This document shows positions 1 to 6,147 of a DNA stretch of 15,439 nucleotides, one piece after another. The stretch is from an uncultured Eubacteriales bacterium (GTDB lineage Bacteria; Bacillota; Clostridia; Oscillospirales; Oscillospiraceae): positions 1 to 15,439 of the forward strand of contig URWG01000027.1 of the NCBI GenBank assembly GCA_900551495.1, in the 5' to 3' direction. Position numbers and translations under genes: made by a program. Position 1 is the first letter of the stretch; each line of letters begins with the position of its first letter. Under the pieces are notes generated by a model. That model saw nothing but the letters and a program-made list of their open reading frames with translations. It ran no database searches and was not told the origin of the DNA.

Positions 1-72
1 TTCCCGAGGTGATTCGAACACCCGACCTACCGCTTAGGAGGCGGTCGCTCTATCCAGCTGAGCTACGGAAAC
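1..72 (-). tRNA. tRNA-Arg (anticodon CCT), 3' tip cut by window edge
   Basis: Read on the minus strand, the sequence folds as a full cloverleaf. The acceptor 5' strand is GTTTCCG, the D arm has a GCTC/GAGC stem, the anticodon stem is ACCGC/GCGGT around loop CTCCTAA (anticodon CCT, reading AGG), and the T arm is GGGTG/CACCT around TTCGAAT. The 3' acceptor strand begins CGGGAA and pairs with the 5' strand. Its last base, the discriminator and any encoded CCA lie outside the window. It is the only complete tRNA of the four tRNA-Arg-like sequences at this end. Confidence 0.94.
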
Positions 73-120
73 ATCTTTAAAATCTATTCAATTTTAGTCT
101 TAAACTTACTCAATGTCAAT

Positions 121-195
121 CGCCTTTGCCCGAAAGGCGGTCGTTATAACATATTCTTAGGAGGCGGACCCTCTATCCTGCTGAGGTACAGAGAC
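121..195 (-). repeat. tRNA-Arg(CCT) 5'-half plus hairpin module, copy nearest the intact tRNA
   Basis: On the minus strand, 195-156 is a 40-nt tRNA 5' half: acceptor strand GTCTCTG, D arm, anticodon 5' stem TCCGC and loop CTCCTAA plus one G. It then departs from tRNA sequence. Sixteen unrelated nucleotides (155-140) lead into a hairpin at 139-121 with stem CGCCTTT/AAAGGCG and loop CGGGC. No 3' anticodon strand, T arm or matching acceptor strand follows, so it cannot be a normal tRNA. The D stem is CCTC/GAGG where the other copies have GCTC/GAGC, a paired substitution that keeps base pairing. Confidence 0.85.
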
Positions 196-227
196 ATTTA
201 GCAATATGTGGATATTTTTATTCTACG

Positions 228-260
228 CACCTCCCGCCTTTTTGCGAAAGGCGAGAGGTG
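228..260. repeat. Long near-perfect inverted repeat within the middle tRNA-half module
   Basis: CACCTC and GAGGTG flank the inner CGCCTTT/AAAGGCG stem, giving 13 base pairs interrupted by one C/A mismatch, with a 5-nt loop. It extends the hairpin of the middle tRNA-half module. No T-run follows on either strand, so it does not look like an intrinsic terminator. Confidence 0.75.
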
Positions 261-309
261 GAACAAACTCTTAGGAGGCGGACGCTCTATCCGACTGAGC
301 TATTGGGGC
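235..309 (-). repeat. tRNA-Arg(CCT) 5'-half plus hairpin module, middle copy
   Basis: On the minus strand, 309-270 is a 40-nt tRNA 5' half (acceptor strand GCCCCAA, D stem GCTC/GAGC, anticodon loop CTCCTAA, then G). Sixteen unrelated nucleotides (269-254) follow, then a 7-bp hairpin at 253-235 (CGCCTTT, loop CGCAA, AAAGGCG). The break point, the 16-nt distance and the hairpin geometry match the other two modules exactly, although the acceptor strands and the 16-nt segments differ. Confidence 0.85.
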
Positions 310-336
310 GTGTATTAAATTGAACTTTGAACCTAA

Positions 337-411
337 CACATTTGGCTCAAAGGCGATAAATTTGTCATGAACTTAGGAGGCGGACGCTCTATCCGACTGA
401 GCTACCGGCGC
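337..411 (-). repeat. tRNA-Arg(CCT) 5'-half plus hairpin module, outermost copy
   Basis: On the minus strand, 411-372 is the tRNA 5' half (acceptor strand GCGCCGG, D stem GCTC/GAGC, loop CTCCTAA, then G). Sixteen unrelated nucleotides (371-356) follow, then CGCCTTT, loop GAGCC and AAATGTG (355-337), which forms six of seven pairs including one G-T wobble. It is the weakest hairpin of the three. The half is nearly identical to the middle copy outside the acceptor strand. Confidence 0.82.
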
Positions 412-434
412 ATATTTCATTTTACTTACAAGGT

Positions 435-464
435 GCTGACGGGTTGCGGGTGCGACCCGTCAGC
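435..464. terminator. Stem-loop just downstream of ftsH, possible terminator
   Basis: GCTGACGGGT and ACCCGTCAGC form a perfect 10-bp stem with a 10-nt loop, starting about 10 nt beyond the ftsH stop codon. On the plus strand it is followed by a T-rich tract (GCTTTTCTATT); on the minus strand, the direction of ftsH, no clear T-run follows. It may end ftsH transcription, block plus-strand read-through into ftsH antisense, or do both weakly. Confidence 0.55.
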
Positions 465-473
465 GCTTTTCTA

Positions 474-2459
474 TTACGGTGTATCGGTCGGGGCGGTGTC
501 GTCGCCGTCTGCGGAGTCGGCAACGGCGGCGTCCGTATCTGCGTGCTCGGCGGGTGCGCCGTCGGTTTCGGCAGGTGTGTTCTGCGGCGCGGGGGCAGCG
601 GTGACAGTATCAAAGAAGCCCTCCGCCTCGTCGGGGATCGGTTCGCCCTTCATGCAAGCCTCGAACTGTCCGTGGCTCATGGTTTCATGCACAAGAAGGA
701 ACTCTGCGACCTGCCGCAGCTTTTCGTAATTCGCCTTCAAAATCTCCGTGCAGCGACCGTAGGCTTCGTTGATCTCGCGGCGAACCTCGCTGTCGATCTC
801 GCTGCCGGTCTGCTCGGAGTATGCCTTGGTGCGCTCGTAGTCGCGCCCGATAAAGATCTCGCTGCCGCTGTCATAGGTGACGGCACCGAGAAGCTCGCTC
901 ATGCCGTAGCGGGCGATCATATCCCGTGCAAGAGAGGAGGCACGCTGCAAATCGTTGGAGGCGCCCGTGGAGACGTCGCCGAACGCCAACTGTTCTGCCA
1001 CACGACCGCCCAGCAGTGCGACAATCTCCTCACGCATCTGTTTGAGGGTCATATTCAGCGCATCCTGCTGCGGGAGCGAGACGGTCATGCCGAGCGTCTT
1101 ACCGCGCGAGACAATGGTGATCTGATGAACGGGGTCCTGCGTGGGCAGGAAGTACATGGCAACGGCGTGTCCCGCCTCGTGGTAGGCGGTGGTGCGCAGC
1201 TCGTAGGCGGTGCGGACGCGAGAACGCTTTTCCGGACCCGCGATGACCTTCAAAATGGCATCCTCAAGGGTCTTCATGGTGATATAGGGCGCATTGTCGC
1301 GTGCGGATGCCAGCGCAGCCTCGTTGAGCAGGTTCGCAAGGTCGGCACCGGTGAAGCCGCCGGTCGCGCGGGCGATGACCTTCAGGTCAACATCCTCCGC
1401 AAGCAGCTTATCCCGCGCGTGGACCTTGAGAATTTCCTCGCGTCCCTTGCTGTCGGGCACGCCGACGTAAATCTGACGGTCAAAGCGACCTGCACGGAGC
1501 AGTGCGGGGTCCAGAACGTCCTGACGGTTGGTCGCCGCCATGATAATCACGCCGGAATTGCCGCTGAAGCCGTCCATTTCAATCAGAAGCTGGTTGAGCG
1601 TCTGCTCACGTTCGTCGTTTCCGCCGCCGAGACCTGCGCCGCGGCGTCTGCCGACTGCGTCGATCTCGTCGATGAAAACGATGGAGGGAGCGCCCTTCTT
1701 CGCCTGATCGAACAGGTCGCGCACACGGCTTGCGCCCACGCCGACATAAAGCTCGACGAAATCGGAGCCGGAGATCGACAGGAACTGCACGTTTGCCTCG
1801 CCCGCGACTGCCTTGGCAAGCAGCGTCTTGCCCGTGCCCGGAGGTCCGACGAGCAGGACGCCCTTCGGGATCTTCGCGCCGAGGCGGTTATACTTGCTCG
1901 GATCGCGCAGGAAATCGACGATCTCCCGCAGCTCTGCCTTTTCCTCGTCCGCACCTACGACATCGGCGAAGGTGACCCGCTCCGGAGTACCGGCACGGAC
2001 GCTGGCGCGACCGAATTTTGCCGCGCCCGCAGCACCGCCGCCGCTTGCACGCGCCATGAGGAAGTACATCATCGCGCCCAGCAGCACAAGCATCAGAAAA
2101 TAGGGGATGAGCTGGATATACCACGGCGTAGGCTCCGTCGGGATAAAGTCAAAGCTTTCGATGATCCCCTTGTCCGCCTGCCGCAGATAGTAGGGGCTGA
2201 GCTCCTTGCGGAACATCTCCTCGTCGGCAAGCGCGTGCTCATAGGTCTGTGCGCCGTTTTTGTCCTTCTCGCGCAGGACCAGCGTCAGTACGCCGTCCTC
2301 AACGGTAAAGGAACGTACCTTTTCCTCCTGAAACAGCTCGCGGACGGTGGAATAGTCGATCTCGGACTTGCTGCTCGGCGTGAAAAGACCTGCACAGAGG
2401 AAGAAAATCAGACCGAACAGCAGAAAATAGAGTAACAGGTTGGCTCTCGGTTTGTTCAA
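474..2459 (-). CDS. ftsH: ATP-dependent zinc metalloprotease FtsH
   Basis: Membrane-anchored AAA+ protease that pulls damaged or regulated membrane and cytosolic proteins into a zinc-dependent proteolytic chamber; the family works as a hexamer. The 661-residue protein has an N-terminal membrane segment (about 8-26), an extracytoplasmic domain, a second membrane segment (about 116-135), Walker A GPPGTGKT (205-212), Walker B VFIDEID (261-267), an SRH region (about 309-329) and the zinc motif HEAGH (427-431), with a likely third ligand Asp503. The last 45 or so residues are an Ala/Asp/Thr-rich acidic tail. The start is a TTG at 2459, chosen because an AAGAGGT ribosome site sits about 7 nt upstream and it gives the normal N-terminal membrane anchor. 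It is last in the tilS-hpt-ftsH order typical of Bacillota, separated from hpt by 72 nt in which I see no gene. Confidence 0.97.
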   Translation of the reverse strand: MNKPRANLLLYFLLFGLIFFLCAGLFTPSSKSEIDYSTVRELFQEEKVRSFTVEDGVLTLVLREKDKNGAQTYEHALADEEMFRKELSPYYLRQADKGIIESFDFIPTEPTPWYIQLIPYFLMLVLLGAMMYFLMARASGGGAAGAAKFGRASVRAGTPERVTFADVVGADEEKAELREIVDFLRDPSKYNRLGAKIPKGVLLVGPPGTGKTLLAKAVAGEANVQFLSISGSDFVELYVGVGASRVRDLFDQAKKGAPSIVFIDEIDAVGRRRGAGLGGGNDEREQTLNQLLIEMDGFSGNSGVIIMAATNRQDVLDPALLRAGRFDRQIYVGVPDSKGREEILKVHARDKLLAEDVDLKVIARATGGFTGADLANLLNEAALASARDNAPYITMKTLEDAILKVIAGPEKRSRVRTAYELRTTAYHEAGHAVAMYFLPTQDPVHQITIVSRGKTLGMTVSLPQQDALNMTLKQMREEIVALLGGRVAEQLAFGDVSTGASNDLQRASSLARDMIARYGMSELLGAVTYDSGSEIFIGRDYERTKAYSEQTGSEIDSEVRREINEAYGRCTEILKANYEKLRQVAEFLLVHETMSHGQFEACMKGEPIPDEAEGFFDTVTAAPAPQNTPAETDGAPAEHADTDAAVADSADGDDTAPTDTP

Positions 2460-2531
2460 ATGAATACCTCTTAGATTACTTCGGAAGCGTCGGGTCGGCT
2501 ACCCTCGGCATATGTCGGGGGCGTCGGCGCT

Positions 2532-3071
2532 TCACTTGGAATAAACTTCCGGCTTCAGCACGCCGATGAAGGGCAGGTTGCGGTAGAACTCCTGATAGTC
2601 CAGACCGAAGCCCACGACAAATTCATTCGGAATGGTAAAGCCGATATAGTCCGCATAGACATCGACCTTGCGGCGTTCGGGCTTATCGAGGAGAGCGCAG
2701 ATCTTCAGGGAGGCGGGTTCCATTGCCCGCAGATGCTCGGTGACGAATTTCAGCGTCAGACCGGAGTCCAAAATGTCCTCCAAAATGACAACGTGACGTC
2801 CCTTGATGTCGCAGGTAACGTCCTTGAGCAGCTTGACGGTGCCGCTGGTGGACGTGCCGGAGCCGTAGGACGAGACAGCCATGAACTCATACTGGCAGCG
2901 GATGGGAGTTGCCCGTACCATGTCCGTAAAGAAATTCACGACGCCCTTGAGCACGCCGACGAAAATCGGCTCCTTGTCCGCGTAATCCGCAGCGACCTGC
3001 TTGCCGAGCTCGGCGATGCGCTTTTGCAGCTCTTCCTCGGAAATCAGAACGCGCTCGATGTCTTGATTCAT
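2532..3071 (-). CDS. hpt: Hypoxanthine phosphoribosyltransferase
   Basis: Purine salvage enzyme that joins hypoxanthine (often also guanine) to PRPP to make IMP/GMP in the cytosol. The 179-residue length is normal for the family. The PRPP-binding motif VVILEDILDSGLT is at 94-106, and the flexible loop SSYGSGTSTSG, which closes over the active site, is at 67-77. The ATG lies 1 nt past the tilS stop codon, and its GAGGAG ribosome site lies inside the last codons of tilS, so translation of the two is probably coupled. The tilS-hpt-ftsH order is conserved across many Gram-positive bacteria, which supports the assignment. Confidence 0.96.
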   Translation of the reverse strand: MNQDIERVLISEEELQKRIAELGKQVAADYADKEPIFVGVLKGVVNFFTDMVRATPIRCQYEFMAVSSYGSGTSTSGTVKLLKDVTCDIKGRHVVILEDILDSGLTLKFVTEHLRAMEPASLKICALLDKPERRKVDVYADYIGFTIPNEFVVGFGLDYQEFYRNLPFIGVLKPEVYSK

Positions 3072-3072
3072 G

Positions 3073-4416
3073 TTACATCTCCTCTTTCTCTATACGAATA
3101 AGCAGGGCGGGCTGCCCCTCCTCTGCTGCGTAGGCGTGGTTGACACCGACGCCCGTGACACCCAAAAGCACCTCTCCCGCGGCGATCACTGCCATGCGGT
3201 CACGCTCCGAGCGGGGGACCTTGCGGTCGATGAGCAGCTTTTTCAGGGATTTGTGCCGACCGCTGCGCAGAACCAGAACGTCTCCCGCCTGTCGGGGACG
3301 GGCTTGCAGGATGCTTTGCGTTATCATACCATATTTCACCGCAAAATGAAAAGGGGTATTTGCACTTTTTTTGAAATTTTCAACCGTTTCACAGAAAATT
3401 CTCAATCCGATCTCCGGCAGCGCGGTCATCCCCGAAGGACACAGCGTGACGGGCGAAAAGCGCGTCGTCGGTTCGCGCGTCAGAGTGAGCGTCCCGTAGT
3501 TGCGAAGCGCGGTCCAGCCGTCGGGCAGAGAGAGGCGCGCGGAGGGCTTGGGCGCGGAGAGCAGGGCTTCCAGCGCGGCAATGTGACGCTGCGAAACGTC
3601 CTGCGGCAGAAAGCGACCGACCAGCAGCCGCAGCGCCCTCCGCCGAAGGACGGGCGGGGCGGCAAGCAGGGGGGCGGTATTCCAAGCCTTCGGGCTCGCG
3701 GCGGCGCTCTGCAGGAGACTGCCTGCCAGCCCGTCAAGGAACGCGTCCTCCTCGCGCAGCAGCTCGGTCGTGTGCAGCACCTGCCGCGACAGCGACGGGA
3801 CCTCCTCCCGCAGCAGGGGGAGGACCGATTGCCGCAGACGGTTGCGGCGGCAGTCGGGCAGGGCGTTGGTGGAATCCTCGACCCATGAAAGACCGTTTTC
3901 GCGCAGATAGGCGACGGCTTGCTCGTGCGTGACGCTCAGAAACGGACGGACGATCCTGCCGCGCTTGGGCGGGATGCCGCAAAGCCCGCGCAGACCGCTG
4001 CCGCGCATCAGATGCAGCAGCACCGTTTCAACCGTGTCGTCCGCCGTATGTGCCGTTGCCAGCTTGTCGCAGGGAAGCGAACAGAGAAATTCGTAGCGCT
4101 TTTCCCGCGCGGCAGTCTCCACGGAGGCTCCGAGCTGCACGGCATAGGCGGCGACATCCGCCCCGCCGACGGTCAGGGGAATTTCCAAACGATCGCAGAG
4201 CGAACGGACAAAGGCTTCGTCGCGGTCGGACTCGGCGCCGCGCAGACCGTGGTTAAAATGGGCGGCGCGGAGCGTAATGCCCAGCTCCGCCCGTAAAGAA
4301 TACAGACACCACAGCATCGCCGTGGAGTCTGCACCTCCGGAAACAGCGCAGATCACGCAGTCGCCCGCCGAGAAGAGCTGCTCCCGACGGCACTGACGCA
4401 GCACCTCAGCCCTCAT
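3073..4416 (-). CDS. tilS: tRNA(Ile)-lysidine synthetase TilS
   Basis: Converts C34 of the CAU-anticodon tRNA-Ile to lysidine using ATP and lysine, so that the tRNA reads AUA and is charged with isoleucine; normally essential. The 447-residue protein has the N-type ATP pyrophosphatase P-loop SGGADS (26-31), followed by the family segments AHFNHGLRG (52-60) and TAHTADDTVET (121-131). The C-terminal half, about 220-447, fits the usual TilS tRNA-binding region in length. The open frame extends upstream into dnaB, but the ATG at 4416 is chosen because it gives the normal N-terminus right before the P-loop and has a GGGAG site 9-10 nt upstream. It overlaps the dnaB 3' end by 11 nt, suggesting translational coupling. 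Confidence 0.95.
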   Translation of the reverse strand: MRAEVLRQCRREQLFSAGDCVICAVSGGADSTAMLWCLYSLRAELGITLRAAHFNHGLRGAESDRDEAFVRSLCDRLEIPLTVGGADVAAYAVQLGASVETAAREKRYEFLCSLPCDKLATAHTADDTVETVLLHLMRGSGLRGLCGIPPKRGRIVRPFLSVTHEQAVAYLRENGLSWVEDSTNALPDCRRNRLRQSVLPLLREEVPSLSRQVLHTTELLREEDAFLDGLAGSLLQSAAASPKAWNTAPLLAAPPVLRRRALRLLVGRFLPQDVSQRHIAALEALLSAPKPSARLSLPDGWTALRNYGTLTLTREPTTRFSPVTLCPSGMTALPEIGLRIFCETVENFKKSANTPFHFAVKYGMITQSILQARPRQAGDVLVLRSGRHKSLKKLLIDRKVPRSERDRMAVIAAGEVLLGVTGVGVNHAYAAEEGQPALLIRIEKEEM

Positions 4417-5761
4417 TGTGTCGCCACTCCCGATCGGCAAAGGTGGTAAACTGCGGCAGCCATTGCAGCTCGACCGTGCCGGTTTCGCCGTGACGGTTTT
4501 TGGCAATGATACATTCCGCGACATTCTGCTTTTCCGTATCCTTATTATAATAGTCCTCGCGGTAGAGGAACAAGACCTCGTCCGCGTCCTGCTCGATCGC
4601 GCCCGATTCGCGCAGGTCCGAGAGCATGGGACGCTTATCCTGACGGCTCTCGTTGGCACGGGAGAGCTGCGACAGGCACACGACCGGCACGTTCAGCTCC
4701 TTCGCCATGATCTTCAGGCTGCGGGAGATGTCGGAGACGACCTGCTGTCGGTTTTCGCCGCTGTAGCTGCGACCGATGCCGGCGGAGGTCATGAGCTGTA
4801 AATAGTCAATGATGACCAACGCGAGGTCGTCGATGCGGCGGCACTTGGCGTTCATCTGCGCGACGGAGAGCATGGGGTTGTCATCCACGCGCAGGTCGGT
4901 CTGCGACAGCGCTGCCGAAGCGACGCCGATCTTGCTCCACTCCTCCATGGTCAGATTGCCGGTGGTCAGCTTTTTGAGATCGACAAAGCTCTCATTCGCG
5001 ATCAGACGGGTGACAAGCTGCTGCTTCGACATTTCGAGCGAGAAGAACGCGACGGTCTTTTTCGGATTTTTCTTGGCGACGTTCAGCGCAAGATTCAGCG
5101 CCATCGATGTCTTGCCCATGCCCGGGCGGGCGGCAAGCAGCATCAGGTCGGACTTATTCAGACCGTTGATGAACTTATCCAGATCGCGCAGACCGGTCGA
5201 GGTGCCGGAGATCTCGCTGCCGGACTCGGACATTTCCTCCAGTCGGTCAAAGACCTTCAGCAAAATGGTCCCGACGTGCTCCAGCGAGTCACTGCTGTTG
5301 CCGCGGCGGAGGGCGAAGATCTTCTTTTCCGCCGCCTCCAAAATATCCTGCGCCGAGCCGACGCCTTCATAGACCGTTTCGACGATCTCCGATGCGGCAG
5401 TGGAGAGGCTCCGCAGCAGCGCCTTTTCGTGGACGATTTGGGCGTATTGCTTCGCGTTTGCAGCCGTCGGTGTGATCTCCATAAGCTGCATGATATATTT
5501 TGCGGAGGTTTGCTCGTCAAATACGCCGCGCTCGCGCATTTTGTCGAGCACGGTAACAGGGTCGATCACCTGTGAATAGCTGAACATCTCGTAGATTGTC
5601 TCGTAGATGTCGCGGTTGGTCTGCGAATAGAATTCGTCCGGTCGCACGGTGCCGACAATATCGTTGACACAGCGGCTGTCGATCAGCATGGAGCCGAGCA
5701 CAGCCTGCTCCGCCTCAAGGGAGTGCGGGGCTTGACGGGACAGCAGATCGTCCATTGGCAT
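4406..5761 (-). CDS. dnaB: Replicative DNA helicase DnaB
   Basis: Hexameric helicase that unwinds DNA at the replication fork and interacts with primase. With the start at 5761 the protein has 451 residues, a normal length. The N-terminal DnaB domain begins near SLEAEQAVLGSML. The RecA-like domain carries Walker A ARPGMGKTS (211-219), Walker B LVIIDYLQLM (315-324), LSQLSR (363-368) and RPMLSDLRESGAIEQDAD (377-394). No intein is seen. The frame is open 84 nt further upstream, but 5761 is preferred because AAAGGAGG precedes it by about 11 nt and the extra residues are unlike DnaB. Another ATG lies two codons inside. The gene is followed at once by tilS; a repeat island separates it from rplI. 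Confidence 0.96.
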   Translation of the reverse strand: MPMDDLLSRQAPHSLEAEQAVLGSMLIDSRCVNDIVGTVRPDEFYSQTNRDIYETIYEMFSYSQVIDPVTVLDKMRERGVFDEQTSAKYIMQLMEITPTAANAKQYAQIVHEKALLRSLSTAASEIVETVYEGVGSAQDILEAAEKKIFALRRGNSSDSLEHVGTILLKVFDRLEEMSESGSEISGTSTGLRDLDKFINGLNKSDLMLLAARPGMGKTSMALNLALNVAKKNPKKTVAFFSLEMSKQQLVTRLIANESFVDLKKLTTGNLTMEEWSKIGVASAALSQTDLRVDDNPMLSVAQMNAKCRRIDDLALVIIDYLQLMTSAGIGRSYSGENRQQVVSDISRSLKIMAKELNVPVVCLSQLSRANESRQDKRPMLSDLRESGAIEQDADEVLFLYREDYYNKDTEKQNVAECIIAKNRHGETGTVELQWLPQFTTFADREWRHNEG

Positions 5762-5778
5762 AGGAGCAAACGCCTCCT
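5762..5778 (-). promoter_or_regulatory. Hairpin enclosing the dnaB ribosome binding site
   Basis: On the minus strand, AGGAG (the core of the dnaB Shine-Dalgarno sequence) can pair with CTCCT directly before the ATG, with a 7-nt loop (GCGTTTG). The 5-bp stem would hide the ribosome site. It may be weak or fortuitous, since CTCCT is a natural complement of any Shine-Dalgarno sequence. Confidence 0.4.
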
Positions 5779-5850
5779 TTCTCTGTCGAAAAAACGTGGA
5801 ATATTGGCTTAAATCAGGGAAGCTGCGCGGGCGCAAACGTCCCATTGCTT

Positions 5851-5886
5851 GTAGGGGGCGGCATCCCGACGCCCCGTGTGCAGGCA
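5851..5886 (+). repeat. Dispersed GC-rich repeat, copy 1
   Basis: A 36-bp sequence starting GTAGGGGGCGGCATCC and ending CGCCCCGTGTGCAGGCA. It recurs at 10576-10612 with three differences, counting a 1-nt length change. It holds an internal inverted repeat, GGGCG/CGCCC. The orientation is the same in both copies and both are intergenic. This is the left part of a roughly 390-bp stretch between dnaB and rplI in which I find no credible gene. Confidence 0.8.
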
Positions 5887-5905
5887 GTAACGATGGGATT
5901 CGCGG

Positions 5906-5924
5906 GGGCGGTCATTGACCGCCC
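5906..5924. repeat. Perfect 8-bp inverted repeat, 3-nt loop
   Basis: GGGCGGTC and GACCGCCC around ATT. It lies 19 bp beyond the dispersed repeat. A related but shorter palindrome (core GATCAATGATC) follows at 5977-5991. No T-run follows on either strand. Confidence 0.7.
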
Positions 5925-5976
5925 GCCGAACTGCCCTAAACACGGCTTGCGGCAAAACAGAAGTTACCGGCAGCGG

Positions 5977-5991
5977 GCGATCAATGATCGC
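5977..5991. repeat. Perfect 7-bp inverted repeat, 1-nt centre
   Basis: GCGATCA and TGATCGC around a single A. It echoes the GGTCATTGACC core at 5906-5924 and is likely another degenerate unit of the same palindromic repeat family in the rplI-dnaB gap. Confidence 0.6.
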
Positions 5992-6028
5992 ACCTACGAC
6001 GTTGAGTGGTGGTGCTTGCGGTACATAT

Positions 6029-6120
6029 CAACCCCTCAGTCAGCTTTGCTGACAGCTCCCTTTACACAGGGGAGCCTTGGTGCGGCGTTCGCAAATGTCT
6101 CCCGTTTACACAGGGGAGCC
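6029..6120. repeat. Palindromic intergenic repeat with duplicated end
   Basis: Starts with CAACCCCTCAGTCAGC. It contains hairpin GTCAGC-TTT-GCTGAC (6039-6053) and then a second one pairing GCTCCC (from 6055) with GGGAGC (ending 6075). The 16-bp end TTTACACAGGGGAGCC at 6061-6076 is repeated exactly at 6105-6120. I associate this design with a short palindromic repeat common between genes of gut Clostridia; that recognition is from memory. It sits about 30 nt beyond the rplI stop, so its stem-loops may also act on the rplI mRNA 3' end. Confidence 0.7.
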
Positions 6121-6147
6121 GGCGGTTGAACTTCTTTATGCGCAGTG

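Noticed and set aside
121..411. Reading the repeated modules as a CRISPR array
   Set aside because: The 40-nt repeated part is clearly tRNA, module starts are 102-123 nt apart, the inter-module sequences are AT-rich and unequal, and there are no cas genes in the window.
121..411. Three functional extra tRNA-Arg genes
   Set aside because: None has a 3' anticodon strand, T arm or 3' acceptor strand complementary to its 5' strand within reach.
367..729. A 120-codon plus-strand frame starting in the tRNA-half array behind an AGGAGG-like sequence
   Set aside because: The apparent ribosome site is the complement of the anticodon loop region of the tRNA half, and the rest is antisense to the ftsH 3' end with Ser/Ala-rich low-complexity translation.
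444..2435. A 663-codon plus-strand open frame opposite ftsH
   Set aside because: It mirrors ftsH, which has all family motifs. High GC in third codon positions keeps the opposite strand free of stops, and the translation is unrelated to any domain I know and rich in His/Arg/Ala.
4417..4659. A longer TilS N-terminus extending 81 codons into dnaB
   Set aside because: The extension lies within dnaB in another frame, is Arg/Ser-rich and unlike TilS; the ATG at 4416 has a ribosome site and standard distance to the P-loop motif.
5779..5850. A promoter for dnaB in the unique sequence upstream of its ribosome site
   Set aside because: No pair of -35/-10 boxes at normal spacing stands out; a match to TTGCGC has no acceptable -10 partner.
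5845..6129. A 94-codon frame in the rplI-dnaB gap
   Set aside because: It lies almost wholly in palindromic repeats, has no ribosome site, and the encoded sequence has no protein-like pattern.
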